Shown here one piece after another: positions 18,698 to 29,098 of a DNA stretch of 64,000 bases. A model generated the notes under the pieces. That model saw only the letters and a list, made by a program, of their open reading frames with translations, ran no database searches and had not been told where the DNA came from. The position numbers and the translations under genes were made by a program. The DNA is from Helicobacteraceae bacterium (lineage in GTDB: Bacteria; Campylobacterota; Campylobacteria; Campylobacterales; Sulfurimonadaceae): NCBI GenBank assembly GCA_027023805.1, contig JALVUF010000046.1, positions 26,936 through 90,935 on the forward strand. The letters are read 5' to 3'. Numbering within the stretch: position 1 is the stretch's first letter; each line of letters starts with the position of its first letter.

Positions 18698-20638
18698 ATG
18701 AGAAAAATCTTTATTTTTGTAGTCGTTATAATTATTATAATGCCTTTGGCTGTAGTATTATATTATGCTACTACTTTTAACTACAATTTAAACAAAGTTA
18801 TCCATTATAATCCTCAGTTAACTACAACGATTTATGATACAAACGGTAAAAAAATTGCCAATCTGTTTGGCAAGCAAGATAGATTTTATGTTTCGTTTGA
18901 CAAGATACCGGCACGCATGATAGAGGCTATTGTAGCCACAGAAGATACAACATTTTTTGAAAATCCAGGTATCAATATATCGGCGATGTTTAGAGCTTTA
19001 ATCAAAGATTTAAGAGCTCATAAAATTATTGAGGGAGCAAGTACGTTAACTCAGCAGTTAATCAAAAATGTTTTATTAACTCCTAAAAAAACTATTTCAC
19101 GAAAAATACATGGTATTATCTCCGCGCTTTTGCTTGAAAGAAGCCTGAGTAAAGATCAGATAATAACTAGGTATTTAAATCAAGTTTATCTGGGTCATGG
19201 TTATTACGGTATTAAAACAGCCGCACTTGGATATTTTCATAAATCATTACAGGATTTATCATTAAAAGAGATAGCTATTTTAGCCGGATTACCGCAGGCA
19301 CCAAGCTTTTATTGCCCTACAAAAAATTATCAAATCTCATTAGCACGCGCCAATCATGTTTTGCAAAGAATGTATGATTTGGGCTGGATTAATAAACAAA
19401 CTTACGATAAAGAACTAAAAGCGCAGCCAAAAGTTTATAATACCTCATTGACGCAAAATAAAGCACCTTATGTCGTGGATGAGGTTGTGCGAAGGTTAAA
19501 AGGCATTATCCCAAATATAAAAACGGGCGGGTATAAAATCTACACGACTATCAATTTAAAGCTGCAAAAAAATGCAAGAGATGCACTGCTTTATGCTTAC
19601 AATAGAACATTAAAACGACTTCATAGAGAATATCATGATGCCAACACCTCCGAGTTAAACGGCGCAATGGTTAGTCTAAATCCAAAAAATGGTCATATAT
19701 TAGCTCTTGTCGGCGGTATTAATTATTATAAAAGTTCTTATGACAGAGCGGTTATGGCGCAAAGACAGCCCGGTTCGGCGTTTAAACCGTTTATTTATCA
19801 AACGGCGATAGACCTTGGATATTCAGGTGCGTCACTTTTGCCTGATGTTGCCAGAAGTTATGATTATGATGCAAACGGTACTGTTATTAAGTGGCAGCCG
19901 CAAAACTATGAAAGAAATTATGAAGGATTAATCACGCTACGTGAAGCTCTTATTCATTCAAAAAACTTAGCTACGATTAATCTTGTTATGCAGATAGGTT
20001 TGCCTGAGATGATACGGCATTTGCAAAATTTTGGTATAAAAAATATCCCAAATAACTTAACGCTGGCTTTAGGGTCTATCACCCTGACCCCTCTTGAGAT
20101 GGCACATTATTATACCTCATTTGCAAATCATGGTATTCAAACTACGCCGATATTGATAACTAAAGTAATTAAAAACGGAGAGATTGTATATCAAAACCAG
20201 GCTAAGCATAGATATATAACATCCCCGCAGCAGACTTTTATACTTACAACTATTTTAGAAGATGTTATAAAATACGGGACAGGCGGGTACGCATATACAA
20301 AAGGAATACAATTAGCCGGTAAAACCGGTACGACAAATAATGATGTGGATGGTTGGTTTTGCGGGTATTCTCCAACTATCGAGACTATTGTATGGTTTGG
20401 AAATAATAATAACAAACCCATGTACCCGGGAGAGACGGGGGGAAGAGTTTCCGCACCCGCATTTCATTATTTTTATAAAAAACTGATTCAAGATTATCCG
20501 CAAGTTCAAAGAAAGTTTATACAGCCGCCGGGTATTATTAAAGTAAAAATAAGGGGTAAAATGGAGTATTTTAGCCATATCTCAAAACCGCCAAAAACCT
20601 CAGGGATAAAACAGCAGGAAAATCAGTTAATTTTTTAG
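18698..20638 (+). CDS. mrcA: Class A penicillin-binding protein 1A (transglycosylase/transpeptidase)
   Basis: This 646-residue bifunctional peptidoglycan synthase is anchored by one N-terminal helix (residues 4-25) and acts in the periplasm on lipid II. The GT51 domain (about 50-225) shows catalytic Glu82 in EDTTFFENPG, EGASTLTQQLIKN, and RKIHGIISALLLERSLSKDQIITRYLNQVYLG. The transpeptidase domain shows the SxxK motif in PGSAFKPF (Ser360), SKN in HSKNLAT, and the KTGTT box (Lys542). All key residues are present and the length is typical for Campylobacterota. An AGGAATT ribosome site lies before the ATG. The gene is convergent with leuA, with three bases between the stop codons. Confidence 0.95.
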   Translation: MRKIFIFVVVIIIIMPLAVVLYYATTFNYNLNKVIHYNPQLTTTIYDTNGKKIANLFGKQDRFYVSFDKIPARMIEAIVATEDTTFFENPGINISAMFRALIKDLRAHKIIEGASTLTQQLIKNVLLTPKKTISRKIHGIISALLLERSLSKDQIITRYLNQVYLGHGYYGIKTAALGYFHKSLQDLSLKEIAILAGLPQAPSFYCPTKNYQISLARANHVLQRMYDLGWINKQTYDKELKAQPKVYNTSLTQNKAPYVVDEVVRRLKGIIPNIKTGGYKIYTTINLKLQKNARDALLYAYNRTLKRLHREYHDANTSELNGAMVSLNPKNGHILALVGGINYYKSSYDRAVMAQRQPGSAFKPFIYQTAIDLGYSGASLLPDVARSYDYDANGTVIKWQPQNYERNYEGLITLREALIHSKNLATINLVMQIGLPEMIRHLQNFGIKNIPNNLTLALGSITLTPLEMAHYYTSFANHGIQTTPILITKVIKNGEIVYQNQAKHRYITSPQQTFILTTILEDVIKYGTGGYAYTKGIQLAGKTGTTNNDVDGWFCGYSPTIETIVWFGNNNNKPMYPGETGGRVSAPAFHYFYKKLIQDYPQVQRKFIQPPGIIKVKIRGKMEYFSHISKPPKTSGIKQQENQLIF

Positions 20639-20656
20639 AGCTTATGAAAAAGCTCT
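20637..20656. other. Hairpin at the convergent mrcA/leuA ends
   Basis: AGAGCTT (20637-20643) and AAGCTCT (20650-20656) form a 7-bp perfect stem with a 6-nt loop that covers both stop codons. T-runs do not follow on either strand (six T precede it on the plus strand), so it is not a classical terminator, but it is the only candidate for ending both transcripts. Confidence 0.35.
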
Positions 20657-22306
20657 GTTTAGCGCGCAAAATAAAGCCTTGATGGAAGCTATGGTGATAT
20701 TGCTGTCAATACCGACACCAAAGTATGTATCCATCTGTGGGGTTTGTATCTCTATGTACGCAACAGCATCGGCAGAGCTTTGCTCTCCTCGTGAATGCTC
20801 TGAATATGATTTTATAGAAAATTCATGTTTATACTCTTTTGTGAGTGCATTTTTGCATGCATCAATAGGTCCGTTTCCCTTACCTTTAGATATGATTTGC
20901 TTGTTATTGTACATGTAAATAAGTTCGCATTGCGTTATGTCGTTTGCTTGCGTTTTGCTAATAGTAAAATTAACCAATTCTAAATCATTTTTTATTTGCA
21001 GGTATGTTTTATTAAATATAGTAACGATTTCATTGCTTGCTAACTCCCTGCCTAATTCATCCGTCACTCCTTGAATAATTCTGCCAAACTCAGGATGCAT
21101 CTTTTTTGGAAGCTGATAGCCAAATTCATGCTCAAGCACATAAGCAACCCCGCCTTTGCCCGATTGTGAATTGATGCGTATAATATCTTCATACGTACGC
21201 CCTACATCTGCCGGGTCAATGGGGAGGTACGGCACTTCCCATTTTGGATCTGTTTTTAGTTTTTGAAAAGCCAAACCTTTATTTATAGCATCTTGATGTG
21301 AACCGGAGAATGCGGTATAAACCAATTTTCCTACATACGGATGTCTGCAGTGAGTGTTAATTTCTGTGCACTCTTCGACAGTTTTTACAACCTTGTCGAT
21401 ATTTGCAAAATCCAAATGAGTATCAACTCCTTGCGTTGTCATGTTAAGAGCCAGCGTTATGATATCTACGTTTCCTGTCCTCTCACCGTTACTTAAAAGC
21501 GTTCCCTCAACCCTGTCGGCTCCGGCTAAAAGCGCAAGTTCAGTAGCTGCTACGCTTGTGCCTCTGTCGTTGTGTGTGTGAGTTGAGATAAGGATATGTT
21601 CACGGTCATTAAGATGCCTGCCCATCCATTCTATCTGATCGGCATATATATTTGGTGTGGCAGCTTCAACGGTAGCTGGGAGGTTGATAATTACCGGCCG
21701 CTCTTTGCTAATGCCCCATCTTTTTGTAACTTCGTTACATATTTTAGCGGCAAACTCAAGTTCTGTACCGGTAAAGCTCTCGGGAGAGTACTCAAGTATA
21801 ATCTCGCCATCATGAGCGGCGGCATATTTTTTAACTAAATCAACTCCTTTTAAGGCTAAACTGATTATCTCCTCTTGCGATTTTTGAAATACGATTTTTC
21901 TCTGCGCTATTGATGTAGAGTTGTATAAATGCACAATTGCCTTTTTTGCACCTTTTAGCGCATCAAAAGTCTTTTGTATAAGATGTTCTCTTGCTTGCAC
22001 CAGCACCTGAATGGTAACATCGCCGGGTATAAGATTGTTGTCAATAAGATGTCGTAAAAAGTCAAATTCTACTTTTGATGCTGATGGAAATCCTATCTCT
22101 ATATGCTTAAAGCCAATATCTAGTAAAAGTGAAAAGAGTTTTAATTTTTTATCTAAATCCATAGGTGTTATAAGTGCCTGATTTCCATCTCTTAGATCAA
22201 CGCTACACCAAATTGGTGCTTTTGTGATGGTATTTGAAGGCCACTGTCTATCCGGTAAATCTATTTTTGGGTATGGGTTATATTTACCCTTTGGTATGTT
22301 TTTCAT
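20642..22306 (-). CDS. leuA: 2-isopropylmalate synthase
   Basis: This 554-residue enzyme condenses acetyl-CoA with 2-oxoisovalerate, the committed step of leucine synthesis. The HMGL-like TIM barrel starts with the metal-binding SVDLRDGNQALITPM and includes ISTHTHNDRGTSVAATELALLAGADRVEGTLLSNGERTGNVD with the conserved His residues. A C-terminal alpha/beta regulatory domain (about 430-554; SSADAVAYIEIQT) is the leucine-feedback part. The long form with the N-terminal PKIDLPDRQWPS segment is the LeuA2-type found in many bacteria. The start has an AAGGG site. No other leu genes are adjacent and no leader peptide is visible. Confidence 0.95.
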   Translation of the reverse strand: MKNIPKGKYNPYPKIDLPDRQWPSNTITKAPIWCSVDLRDGNQALITPMDLDKKLKLFSLLLDIGFKHIEIGFPSASKVEFDFLRHLIDNNLIPGDVTIQVLVQAREHLIQKTFDALKGAKKAIVHLYNSTSIAQRKIVFQKSQEEIISLALKGVDLVKKYAAAHDGEIILEYSPESFTGTELEFAAKICNEVTKRWGISKERPVIINLPATVEAATPNIYADQIEWMGRHLNDREHILISTHTHNDRGTSVAATELALLAGADRVEGTLLSNGERTGNVDIITLALNMTTQGVDTHLDFANIDKVVKTVEECTEINTHCRHPYVGKLVYTAFSGSHQDAINKGLAFQKLKTDPKWEVPYLPIDPADVGRTYEDIIRINSQSGKGGVAYVLEHEFGYQLPKKMHPEFGRIIQGVTDELGRELASNEIVTIFNKTYLQIKNDLELVNFTISKTQANDITQCELIYMYNNKQIISKGKGNGPIDACKNALTKEYKHEFSIKSYSEHSRGEQSSADAVAYIEIQTPQMDTYFGVGIDSNITIASIKALFCALNRAFS

Positions 22307-22347
22307 TTAAAAAACCCTTTTTTTGAGTTAAGTTACGCAATTATAAC

Positions 22348-24369
22348 TTATTTTGTGTACTTTGACGCAATGGCTTTAATGATATTATCTGCATTTTTGC
22401 TATATGCAAAACAGTTGTTTACCATGCAGGCCATATATTTTGCATTATTAGTTGCTTTATATAACACAAGAGGGTATCTATTTTTTAATTTGTATTTTAA
22501 AATTTTCAATTTGGTTTTTGTAGCTTTTATGCCGATAAAACCTTTTTTATATTTTTCATATTCAATAACTGTCTGTGGAATCAACCAAGTATATCTGTTT
22601 AATAATAGTGAATTTTTAACAAAGATCGTTTTAGCCATATTTTGATACGATAAGTTTTCTCGTAAAATGGCGAGTTTTAATAAATTATCTATCATGACAG
22701 CTAATGGACTTACATGTGCATTATTAAAAAGTGTTGCTTTTATTTTGAACGGCTTGATTGCGATATACCAGATATGATGTTTGTAAAATTTTCTTATAGC
22801 TTGTTTTATTAAAGTATCGGCTAGAGTTAGATATTTGCTTGTCAAACTTTTTTCATAACCTGTTATAAGAGTTTGGATTAAAAATGAATAATCCTCCAGA
22901 TTTGCTTTTATGTGTGGTACGTATGTGCCTATTTTTTCATGATAGAGTGTGTGCTTTATATATACCGCACTGATTAAACAATCTAGAGACTTTATCGCTA
23001 TGTCTTGATAATGACGGTTTAAATCACCCGCCAAAAAAAGCGACTTAATATATAAAGAGTTCCATGACGTTAATATTTTTTTATCAACAAAAGGATAAGG
23101 GTGCTTTCTTCTTAGTGCTAAAAGTATCTTTTTAACCAAGGCGATATCAGGCGGTTTTTTAATAAAAGGATTGATATAGATGTTGCTTTGATTATCTTTA
23201 AAATCACCGTTTTTGGTAATACCGAGATAGGCAAGTGTTGTTTTTATATTTTTTATGTCATGTGAAGATAATGCTCTTTTAGCGTTGTTGTAGGTGAAAA
23301 GATAGTATGCTCCTTCTTGGAGCTGTTTTGTTTTAGGATTATAGCTGTCTGCGTCAGTTGCGCTGAAATAGAGATTATTTTTTTGAAATCTTCTTTGCAT
23401 AAAAGCTATTGTTTGTTTGATTACATGTAGGTATAATGGTTTTTTAGTAATACCATAGGCCTTGATGTAATCTTGCAGTAGTCCTGCATTTGTATATAGC
23501 ATCTTTTCAAAATGCGGATCAATCCATCTCTCATCAGTAGTATATCGAAAAAATCCGCCACTTAATTGGTCATATATACCACCCTTTGCCATTGTGCTGA
23601 GCATAGAAGTTGCTAAATGAAGCGCTTTTGCATTTTTTGATGTCTGATAGATAAAGATTAGAGCATTGATAGTGCTTGCATGCGGAAACTTTGGTTCTAT
23701 ATTTATGCCGGGATTGTTTTTATCATACTGTTTGTTTATACCTTTTAAAAATAATGATGCTATAGATGATGTTATTTTTGTTGTAGGCAGGCCGCTATCT
23801 TTTGATATCATGCTTTGAAGCTGCACAATTTTTTTTGCAGCATCTTTAATTTTGCTATTGTTGTATCGGTGTAGTTTTACAAAATATTGCAACAATGGCA
23901 ACAATCCAATATATCCGTCTTTAGATTGTCTGGGCAAATAAGTAGCGGTAAAAAAAGGCTTTGCATTTGGCGTCAAAAAAACAGTTAAAGGCCATCCGCC
24001 ACTACGTTTGTGCATCATTGTGTAGATGGATTGAAAATGTCTATCAATGTCCGGTCTTTGTTCTTTATCTACGGCGATAGATATATAATACTTATTTAAA
24101 ATCTTAGCCACTTTTAAATTTGAAAAAGATTGCCGCTCCATCTCATGACACCAGTGACATGTGCTGTATCCTATAGATAAAAATATAAGCTTATGTTCAT
24201 GTTTTGCTAAAGCAAATGCCCCTTTATCCCACGTATGCCAATGAATTGGGTTGTGTGCATGTTGTAGTAAATAGGATGATTTGGAATGGATTAATGAGTT
24301 TGTGTAAGTATATGTTTTTGCTTCAAGACTAAAGATAAAAAAGACAAGCAGCGGGATAATTCTTATCAT
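22348..24369 (-). CDS. Exported DUF255 thioredoxin-domain protein (YyaL/SPATA20-like)
   Basis: This 673-residue protein has an N-terminal thioredoxin-like DUF255 domain with the family hallmark [11 protein letters not shown] and [14 protein letters not shown] (a CxxC pair), followed by an alpha/alpha-barrel glycosidase-like region. Substrate is unknown; redox or carbohydrate-epimerase-like roles have been suggested for relatives. The open frame extends to 24453 but that would overlap porB; the ATG at 24369 gives a clean signal peptide ([18 protein letters not shown]), so this copy appears exported, which is less usual for the family. No clear ribosome site is visible at 24369. It lies 31 bases after porB. 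Confidence 0.85.
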   Translation of the reverse strand: MIRIIPLLVFFIFSLEAKTYTYTNSLIHSKSSYLLQHAHNPIHWHTWDKGAFALAKHEHKLIFLSIGYSTCHWCHEMERQSFSNLKVAKILNKYYISIAVDKEQRPDIDRHFQSIYTMMHKRSGGWPLTVFLTPNAKPFFTATYLPRQSKDGYIGLLPLLQYFVKLHRYNNSKIKDAAKKIVQLQSMISKDSGLPTTKITSSIASLFLKGINKQYDKNNPGINIEPKFPHASTINALIFIYQTSKNAKALHLATSMLSTMAKGGIYDQLSGGFFRYTTDERWIDPHFEKMLYTNAGLLQDYIKAYGITKKPLYLHVIKQTIAFMQRRFQKNNLYFSATDADSYNPKTKQLQEGAYYLFTYNNAKRALSSHDIKNIKTTLAYLGITKNGDFKDNQSNIYINPFIKKPPDIALVKKILLALRRKHPYPFVDKKILTSWNSLYIKSLFLAGDLNRHYQDIAIKSLDCLISAVYIKHTLYHEKIGTYVPHIKANLEDYSFLIQTLITGYEKSLTSKYLTLADTLIKQAIRKFYKHHIWYIAIKPFKIKATLFNNAHVSPLAVMIDNLLKLAILRENLSYQNMAKTIFVKNSLLLNRYTWLIPQTVIEYEKYKKGFIGIKATKTKLKILKYKLKNRYPLVLYKATNNAKYMACMVNNCFAYSKNADNIIKAIASKYTK

Positions 24370-24400
24370 CAAGTCTGCTTGTTTTTGTATATCACAAGAG

Positions 24401-25357
24401 TTAAACTCTTGCCTCTTCACGCCTTTGTAGAGACTCCCAAGTAGCATCGACACGATCTTGCCACTCTTTTATCATATGCTTATACTCAGCCTTAAACAGA
24501 TGTTTAAAACGGCCTTGCGCAGCCAGATACTCCTCAACAGGAACTTTATGTTTTGGGCGATATGTAATATTTAATTCATGACCGTCAATTATCTCATAAA
24601 GAGGAAATACAAGAGAGTCTGTAGCTAAATCAGATATCATCATTGTATCTTTTGGATCAAATTTCCACTCCGTAGTACATGGACTCATAGCATTAATAAA
24701 AACAGGACCTTCAACATTTAAACCATGTTGAATCTTTTTGACCATATCCTTCCATTTATTTGGTGCAACTTGTGCAGAATACGGTATATTATGTGCCGCC
24801 ATAATAGCAACCATATCTTTTTTATTTTTTTTCTCACCGTAGCTTTTTCGTCCGGCCGGTGAGGTTGTAGCACTGGCACCTATTGGAGTAGCACTTGAGC
24901 GCTGACCTCCGGTATTTGCGTAAACCTCGTTATCAAGCACGATATACATCATGTCATGTCCACGTTCCATACATCCTGAAATCCATTGAAATCCAATATC
25001 GTAAGATGCTCCATCACCACCAAATGCCACAAATTTTGTACTTCTGTCAGGTTGTTTTAGGCGACCTTTTTTCTTAAGCGCCTGATACATAGCTTCAGCT
25101 CCGGCAACGGCAGTAGAGCCGTTTTCAAAACCTATGTGTATCCAAGATGCATCCCATGATGTATATGGATACACAGCTGTACAAACTTCCAAACAACCTG
25201 TTGAAGATGCTAAAATCAAGTCATCATTTGTTGCATTTAAAACTTCACGAACAATAATAGAGTGTGCGCAACCCGGACAAAGAAGGTTTGCACCCTCAAA
25301 ACGATCTGCCGATGTTGAGAACTCCTTTAAGTTTTTTATTTTTTTCACTTCACCCAT
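24401..25357 (-). CDS. porB: Pyruvate:ferredoxin oxidoreductase, beta subunit
   Basis: This 318-residue subunit holds thiamine diphosphate and part of the active site. Visible are [35 protein letters not shown] with conserved Cys residues, and the ThDP-binding [47 protein letters not shown]. It is the last gene of porG-porD-porA-porB, nine bases after porA, with a strong AGGAG site. In autotrophic Campylobacterota the complex usually runs as pyruvate synthase, carboxylating acetyl-CoA with reduced ferredoxin; heterotrophs use it to oxidise pyruvate. Confidence 0.96.
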   Translation of the reverse strand: MGEVKKIKNLKEFSTSADRFEGANLLCPGCAHSIIVREVLNATNDDLILASSTGCLEVCTAVYPYTSWDASWIHIGFENGSTAVAGAEAMYQALKKKGRLKQPDRSTKFVAFGGDGASYDIGFQWISGCMERGHDMMYIVLDNEVYANTGGQRSSATPIGASATTSPAGRKSYGEKKNKKDMVAIMAAHNIPYSAQVAPNKWKDMVKKIQHGLNVEGPVFINAMSPCTTEWKFDPKDTMMISDLATDSLVFPLYEIIDGHELNITYRPKHKVPVEEYLAAQGRFKHLFKAEYKHMIKEWQDRVDATWESLQRREEARV

Positions 25358-25366
25358 AAGAATCTC

Positions 25367-26590
25367 CTATAAAAATGCCAGTTTCGGACCGCGAACACCG
25401 ATAAACTGCTGTAACTGAGTTGTAACTTTTCCTGCATCCGCATTAACCTTAAGCTCTTTAAATAGATCTCTTAAATGCTCTTTAGTTAAGTCACGTCCGC
25501 CTAAACCATATACATAACCGGATAATGCTGCTTTGGTATCTGTGTTAAAGAGTGCGCCTGCTATTTCGTTAAAAAGCATTCCGGGCGCTCCATTTGGAGA
25601 TGAACGGTCAAGTGCTCCTATGGCTTTGAGGTCTTTTAAGGCATCAATAACCTCTTTAAAAGGAAATGGGCGTATAACTCTGATCCCGACTACACCTACT
25701 TTCATTCCTTGGTCTCTTAATTCCTGTGCCACTTCACATGCGGTTTCAACAGAAGATCCCATACACACAACCGCAACTTCCGCATCATCCATGTTGTATT
25801 GCTCAACCATGTTGTATTTGCGTCCGGTTAATTTTTCAAAAGCATCAAATGCCTCGTGAATTCTTGGGACTACATTTAACATTAAATCTCTGTGCTGTCT
25901 TGCTTTATGCTCAAAGTGCCAATCTTCTTCAGCTTGAACACCATGAGTTACAGGGTGATCTAAATCAAGCATATCGTTCATCGGCTTAAATTCACCTACA
26001 AAATTGTATGCTGCATCGTCAGTTATTGTTTTGACTCCTTGGGCAGTGTGTGATGTTAAAAATCCATCCTGATGTACCATAGCCGGAAGCCTGACGCTAT
26101 GATCTTCTGCCACTTTAAATGCTATAAAATTTAGATCATATGCTTCTTGTGCGTTATAAGCATCAAATTGAATCCATCCGCTATCACGACCTAGATACAT
26201 ATCTGAATGATCACCGTTTACATTAAGCGGAGCCGCTAAGGCACGGTTTACAACGTTTAAAACGATAGGCAGACGCATACCAGATGCCTGGTATAGTGTT
26301 TCTACCATAAGAGCGAATCCTTGACTTGACGTGGCAGTAGCCACTCGTCCACCGGCCGCAGAAGCTCCGATACATCCACTCATTGCAGCATGTTCTGATT
26401 CGACCATAACAAACTCACCCTCTATATATCCGTCTGCTAAAAATTTTGCATAACCCTCAACAATTGGAGTTGACGGAGTAATAGGATAGGCTGCAACAAC
26501 GTCTATTTGAACCTGTCTCATGGCCTGTGCAACTGCAAGGTTTCCGTCCCATACTTCAATATCACGCAATTCTAGTTTATCAAATGCCAT
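25367..26590 (-). CDS. porA: Pyruvate:ferredoxin oxidoreductase, alpha subunit
   Basis: This 407-residue subunit carries the pyrimidine-binding and transketolase C-terminal-like domains. The start region GNLAVAQAMRQVQIDVVAAYPITPSTPIVEGYAKF and ESEHAAMSGCIGASAAGGRVATATSSQGFALMVE are typical. The C-terminal half has VGVVGIRVIRPFPFKEV and ALDRSSPNGAPG. The ATG overlaps the porD stop as TAATG, so translation is coupled. It functions in the four-subunit cytosolic complex with PorB, PorD and PorG. Confidence 0.96.
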   Translation of the reverse strand: MAFDKLELRDIEVWDGNLAVAQAMRQVQIDVVAAYPITPSTPIVEGYAKFLADGYIEGEFVMVESEHAAMSGCIGASAAGGRVATATSSQGFALMVETLYQASGMRLPIVLNVVNRALAAPLNVNGDHSDMYLGRDSGWIQFDAYNAQEAYDLNFIAFKVAEDHSVRLPAMVHQDGFLTSHTAQGVKTITDDAAYNFVGEFKPMNDMLDLDHPVTHGVQAEEDWHFEHKARQHRDLMLNVVPRIHEAFDAFEKLTGRKYNMVEQYNMDDAEVAVVCMGSSVETACEVAQELRDQGMKVGVVGIRVIRPFPFKEVIDALKDLKAIGALDRSSPNGAPGMLFNEIAGALFNTDTKAALSGYVYGLGGRDLTKEHLRDLFKELKVNADAGKVTTQLQQFIGVRGPKLAFL

Positions 26591-26985
26591 TATTTTTCTC
26601 CTTCATCTTTACTAGGCCAAGCGGCAAGAGCCTGCTCTTCATCTGTTTGCTCTGAATACATAAGCAGTGATTTTGGATTTGTAGGGCATACTTCAACGCA
26701 AATACCGCAGCCCTTACAATGATCCATATCAATGCCGATCATCTTTTTATCACGGGAGATAATTGAGATATCGGGACAATATACCCAGCAAAATTGACAG
26801 TCTATGCAATAATCTTTATTAAACACGGGTTTTTTGATACGCCAATCGGCAACACTCGCGGTAAACGAGTTGTTTGACGAATAATCTCTATCTTCTTGCA
26901 GCGTTAACGCAACATCCTTTGCTTCACCGTTAAAAGAACGAAGCATCGCACCTATTTCAAATTCATCCCATCCTTGTTCTGCCAT
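26590..26985 (-). CDS. porD: Pyruvate:ferredoxin oxidoreductase, delta (ferredoxin-type) subunit
   Basis: This 131-residue protein carries two 4Fe-4S clusters, shown by CIDCQFCWVYCPD and CKGCGICVEVCP (with the next Cys-Pro pairing). It passes electrons between the catalytic subunits and ferredoxin or flavodoxin. About 60 residues precede the cluster domain, a longer N-terminal extension than in archaeal PorD. Two adjacent ATG codons exist; the second (26985) is six bases from GGAG and is preferred over 26988. It follows porG by about ten bases. Confidence 0.94.
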   Translation of the reverse strand: MAEQGWDEFEIGAMLRSFNGEAKDVALTLQEDRDYSSNNSFTASVADWRIKKPVFNKDYCIDCQFCWVYCPDISIISRDKKMIGIDMDHCKGCGICVEVCPTNPKSLLMYSEQTDEEQALAAWPSKDEGEK

Positions 26986-26995
26986 CATTTACTCC

Positions 26996-27553
26996 TTATT
27001 TGACTTCATCATACGCGCGTTGAATTGCAAGCATATTTGCATCAACAATCTTTTGAGGCAATTTTGCTAAAATACGTTTCATATTCTCTTTAAAAAATTC
27101 AATATCGTACATTTTAGAAATTTTCATAAACGCACCAAGCATCGGTGTATTTGGAATAGCGCGTCCGATAGTCTCTTGCGCTATTTTGATACAATCAACG
27201 GTATAAACTTTTTTACCTGCTAATTTTGGTTGAGACTCAATAAGCTCTTTTGTATTCATATGTGTTGTTATGATATATGTGGTGTTTTCTTTATCATTTA
27301 TCGTTACATCGGTCGTATATACCAATGCAGGGTCTATAACGAAAATATAATCAGGATTCATATATTTTTCATGATTTTTTATTGGCTTTTCATCAACACG
27401 GTTATAAGCAGTCATTGCTGCACCGCGTTTTGCAGATCCGTAAAATGCAAAAGCCTGTACTTCTTTACCTGTTGTCGAAACCACATCGGCCAATCCTTTT
27501 GCGCCGGTTACAGCGCCTTGTCCTGCACGGCTGTGCCACCTTATTTCTAGCAT
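26996..27553 (-). CDS. porG: Pyruvate:ferredoxin oxidoreductase, gamma subunit
   Basis: This 185-residue subunit has the POR_N gamma-type fold: IRWHSRAGQGAVTGAKGLADVV at the N-terminus, then AFAFYGSAKRGAAMTAYNRV, and the FKENMKRILAKLPQKIVDANMLAIQRAYDEV C-terminal helix. It completes the enzyme and is the first gene of the operon, with GGGGAAA upstream of its ATG. The 117-base gap before it should contain the operon promoter, but I could not choose a -10 box with confidence. Confidence 0.95.
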   Translation of the reverse strand: MLEIRWHSRAGQGAVTGAKGLADVVSTTGKEVQAFAFYGSAKRGAAMTAYNRVDEKPIKNHEKYMNPDYIFVIDPALVYTTDVTINDKENTTYIITTHMNTKELIESQPKLAGKKVYTVDCIKIAQETIGRAIPNTPMLGAFMKISKMYDIEFFKENMKRILAKLPQKIVDANMLAIQRAYDEVK

Positions 27554-27670
27554 AATTTCCCCTTGCTCTTAAGATTTAAAAATTATTGTGTGTTATGTAT
27601 TTTAGGCAACTTGGTCTTAAATACAGCTTGTTTGAGTCATAATATTTTTAAAAGTGATAAAAATCATCCT

Positions 27671-28309
27671 CTATATCAGTGAGATAATTTTTTTGACGGC
27701 TTCTAATGCATTTGGTTTAATTATATTAGTATATTTTTGTAACTCTTGTGTAGTCTCGTATTCACCGATAACGCCCACGCCCCTAACATTAGCATTGATA
27801 GCGCATTGCATATCCATTCTTGTGTCTCCTATCATCCAGCAATTACTTTTATCTACATTTAAGAAACTAATAGCCTTTTCAATAGGTTCGCTACTTGGCT
27901 TTGGATTTATGACATCTTCGCGTCCAATTAAAGTATCAAAATACTCCATGAGTTTAAAATGTTCCATTAAAACTTTGGAGTACTTTGATGTTTTTGTAGT
28001 GACTATGCCTAGCGTTGCATGTCTGCTTGCAAGCATAACGGCTTCTTTGGCAAAAGGGAGTAAAGTTGTTTTTTCGGTGGAAATTTCTCTGTAGTGCTCT
28101 TTATATGCGTCAACCATATTATTTATCAATTTTTTATCTTTTAAACCGATTTGTTTATACATTACATCAAGAGGATGACCGATTTGTGCTTTGATATGGT
28201 TATCGGGTGGACAAGCCATACCGTAAAAATCATACGAATAATGAAAACTTTGCAAAATGGCTTCTGTGGAGTCAATAAGAGTGCCGTCTAAATCAAACAA
28301 TATGGTCAT
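27671..28309 (-). CDS. HAD-family phosphatase (phosphoglycolate phosphatase-like)
   Basis: This 212-residue soluble hydrolase shows the HAD motifs: FDLDGTLIDS with nucleophile Asp6 and acid Asp8, LGIVTTKTSKYSK (motif II Thr), PKPSSEPIEKAI (motif III Lys) and MIGDTRMDMQCAINA (motif IV). The helical cap after motif I marks subclass I, to which Gph, PpaX and beta-phosphoglucomutase belong; the true substrate cannot be read. Its ATG overlaps the stop of the upstream methyltransferase gene (ATGA), so the two are translated together. Confidence 0.85.
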   Translation of the reverse strand: MTILFDLDGTLIDSTEAILQSFHYSYDFYGMACPPDNHIKAQIGHPLDVMYKQIGLKDKKLINNMVDAYKEHYREISTEKTTLLPFAKEAVMLASRHATLGIVTTKTSKYSKVLMEHFKLMEYFDTLIGREDVINPKPSSEPIEKAISFLNVDKSNCWMIGDTRMDMQCAINANVRGVGVIGEYETTQELQKYTNIIKPNALEAVKKIISLI

Positions 28310-28893
28310 TTTTTAGCACTTAGTAAAAAAATATCATATTGCCTATTCTCTTTTGTGACGGTGTAGATTTTTGTATATTTTATATCTTTAAAGTTATGTT
28401 TTTTTACTAGTTTTGTAAGATCTTTTTCACTAAAACCAAAATGATGAACGCCTTCATTGTCCGTATGAAAGGATCCATCTTCACTCATAAGGTCAATTAT
28501 TGCTATATATCCATTTTCATCTAGTAATTGATATAGTTTATCAAACAAAATGTCAAGATCTTTTATGTGGTGCATTGTCATAGAGCTGACGATACCGTTA
28601 AATTTTTTATCCGTTTGAAATTTGGATATATCTTGATGCAGTGTTTGTATGTTTTTAATATGCAGTTCATCTAGCTTTTGCAGCATTTTCTCTGATGAAT
28701 CAATTGCCAGTAACTCTTTTACATGTAAAGCTATTTTTTTGCTTAAAAGTCCGGTGCCTGCTCCAAAATCAATGACACTGTCCTCTTTATCTAAATCTAT
28801 ATTGTTAATTATTGCATTGTAGGCATTTTGTGCAATTGATTGTCTCATGCTTGATAAATCCCACTCTTGTGCTTTCTGGTTAAATCGGCTCAT
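28306..28893 (-). CDS. Class I SAM-dependent methyltransferase
   Basis: This 195-residue enzyme has motif I DFGAGTGLLSKKIA (about 46-59), motif II with LLAIDSSEKML (about 66-77) and ISKFQTDKKFNGIVSSMTMHHIKD in the active-site region, typical of small-molecule methyltransferases of the Methyltransf_11/25 type. The substrate is unknown. The start has an AAAGGAAG site and the gene is coupled to the HAD gene by a 4-base overlap. It carries a TTTACATGTAAA palindrome at 28718-28729. Confidence 0.88.
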   Translation of the reverse strand: MSRFNQKAQEWDLSSMRQSIAQNAYNAIINNIDLDKEDSVIDFGAGTGLLSKKIALHVKELLAIDSSEKMLQKLDELHIKNIQTLHQDISKFQTDKKFNGIVSSMTMHHIKDLDILFDKLYQLLDENGYIAIIDLMSEDGSFHTDNEGVHHFGFSEKDLTKLVKKHNFKDIKYTKIYTVTKENRQYDIFLLSAKK

Positions 28894-29098
28894 GCAGCTT
28901 CCTTTTTATTGTTTTTGAGATACTCTTTATAATAGCAAATTAAAGCTAAAAGGTAAATATAAGATTTTATTTATAACAGCAGTATTGACACTAGAGATAG
29001 AAGTTTATAAAAAAGAAAGATTTTTACTACTAGATGGTTGAAAAATTACCAAATGAAAAAGCGTGTAAAAACACTTTTTGCAGTCGGTAATAATATGA
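28894..29098. other. 205-base gap between the methyltransferase gene and rpsI
   Basis: Apart from the rpsI terminator hairpin (29056-29079) and A/T-rich sequence that probably holds the methyltransferase promoter, I see no gene or RNA here. Confidence 0.5.
29056..29079 (-). terminator. Intrinsic terminator of the rplM-rpsI operon
   Basis: Read on the minus strand, AAAAAGTGT and ACACGCTTTTT pair around a short T-loop with a two-base bulge, and the 3' arm itself ends in CTTTTT. It lies 20 bases past the rpsI stop, the expected place for a terminator. Confidence 0.5.

Noticed and set aside
20637..20656. Two-way intrinsic terminator for mrcA and leuA
   Set aside because: The hairpin is perfect but lacks a T-run on the 3' side of either strand; kept only as a hairpin.
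22348..24453. Longer N-terminus of the DUF255 protein starting at 24453
   Set aside because: It overlaps porB by 53 bases and puts a signal peptide 28 residues inside the protein; the ATG at 24369 is better.
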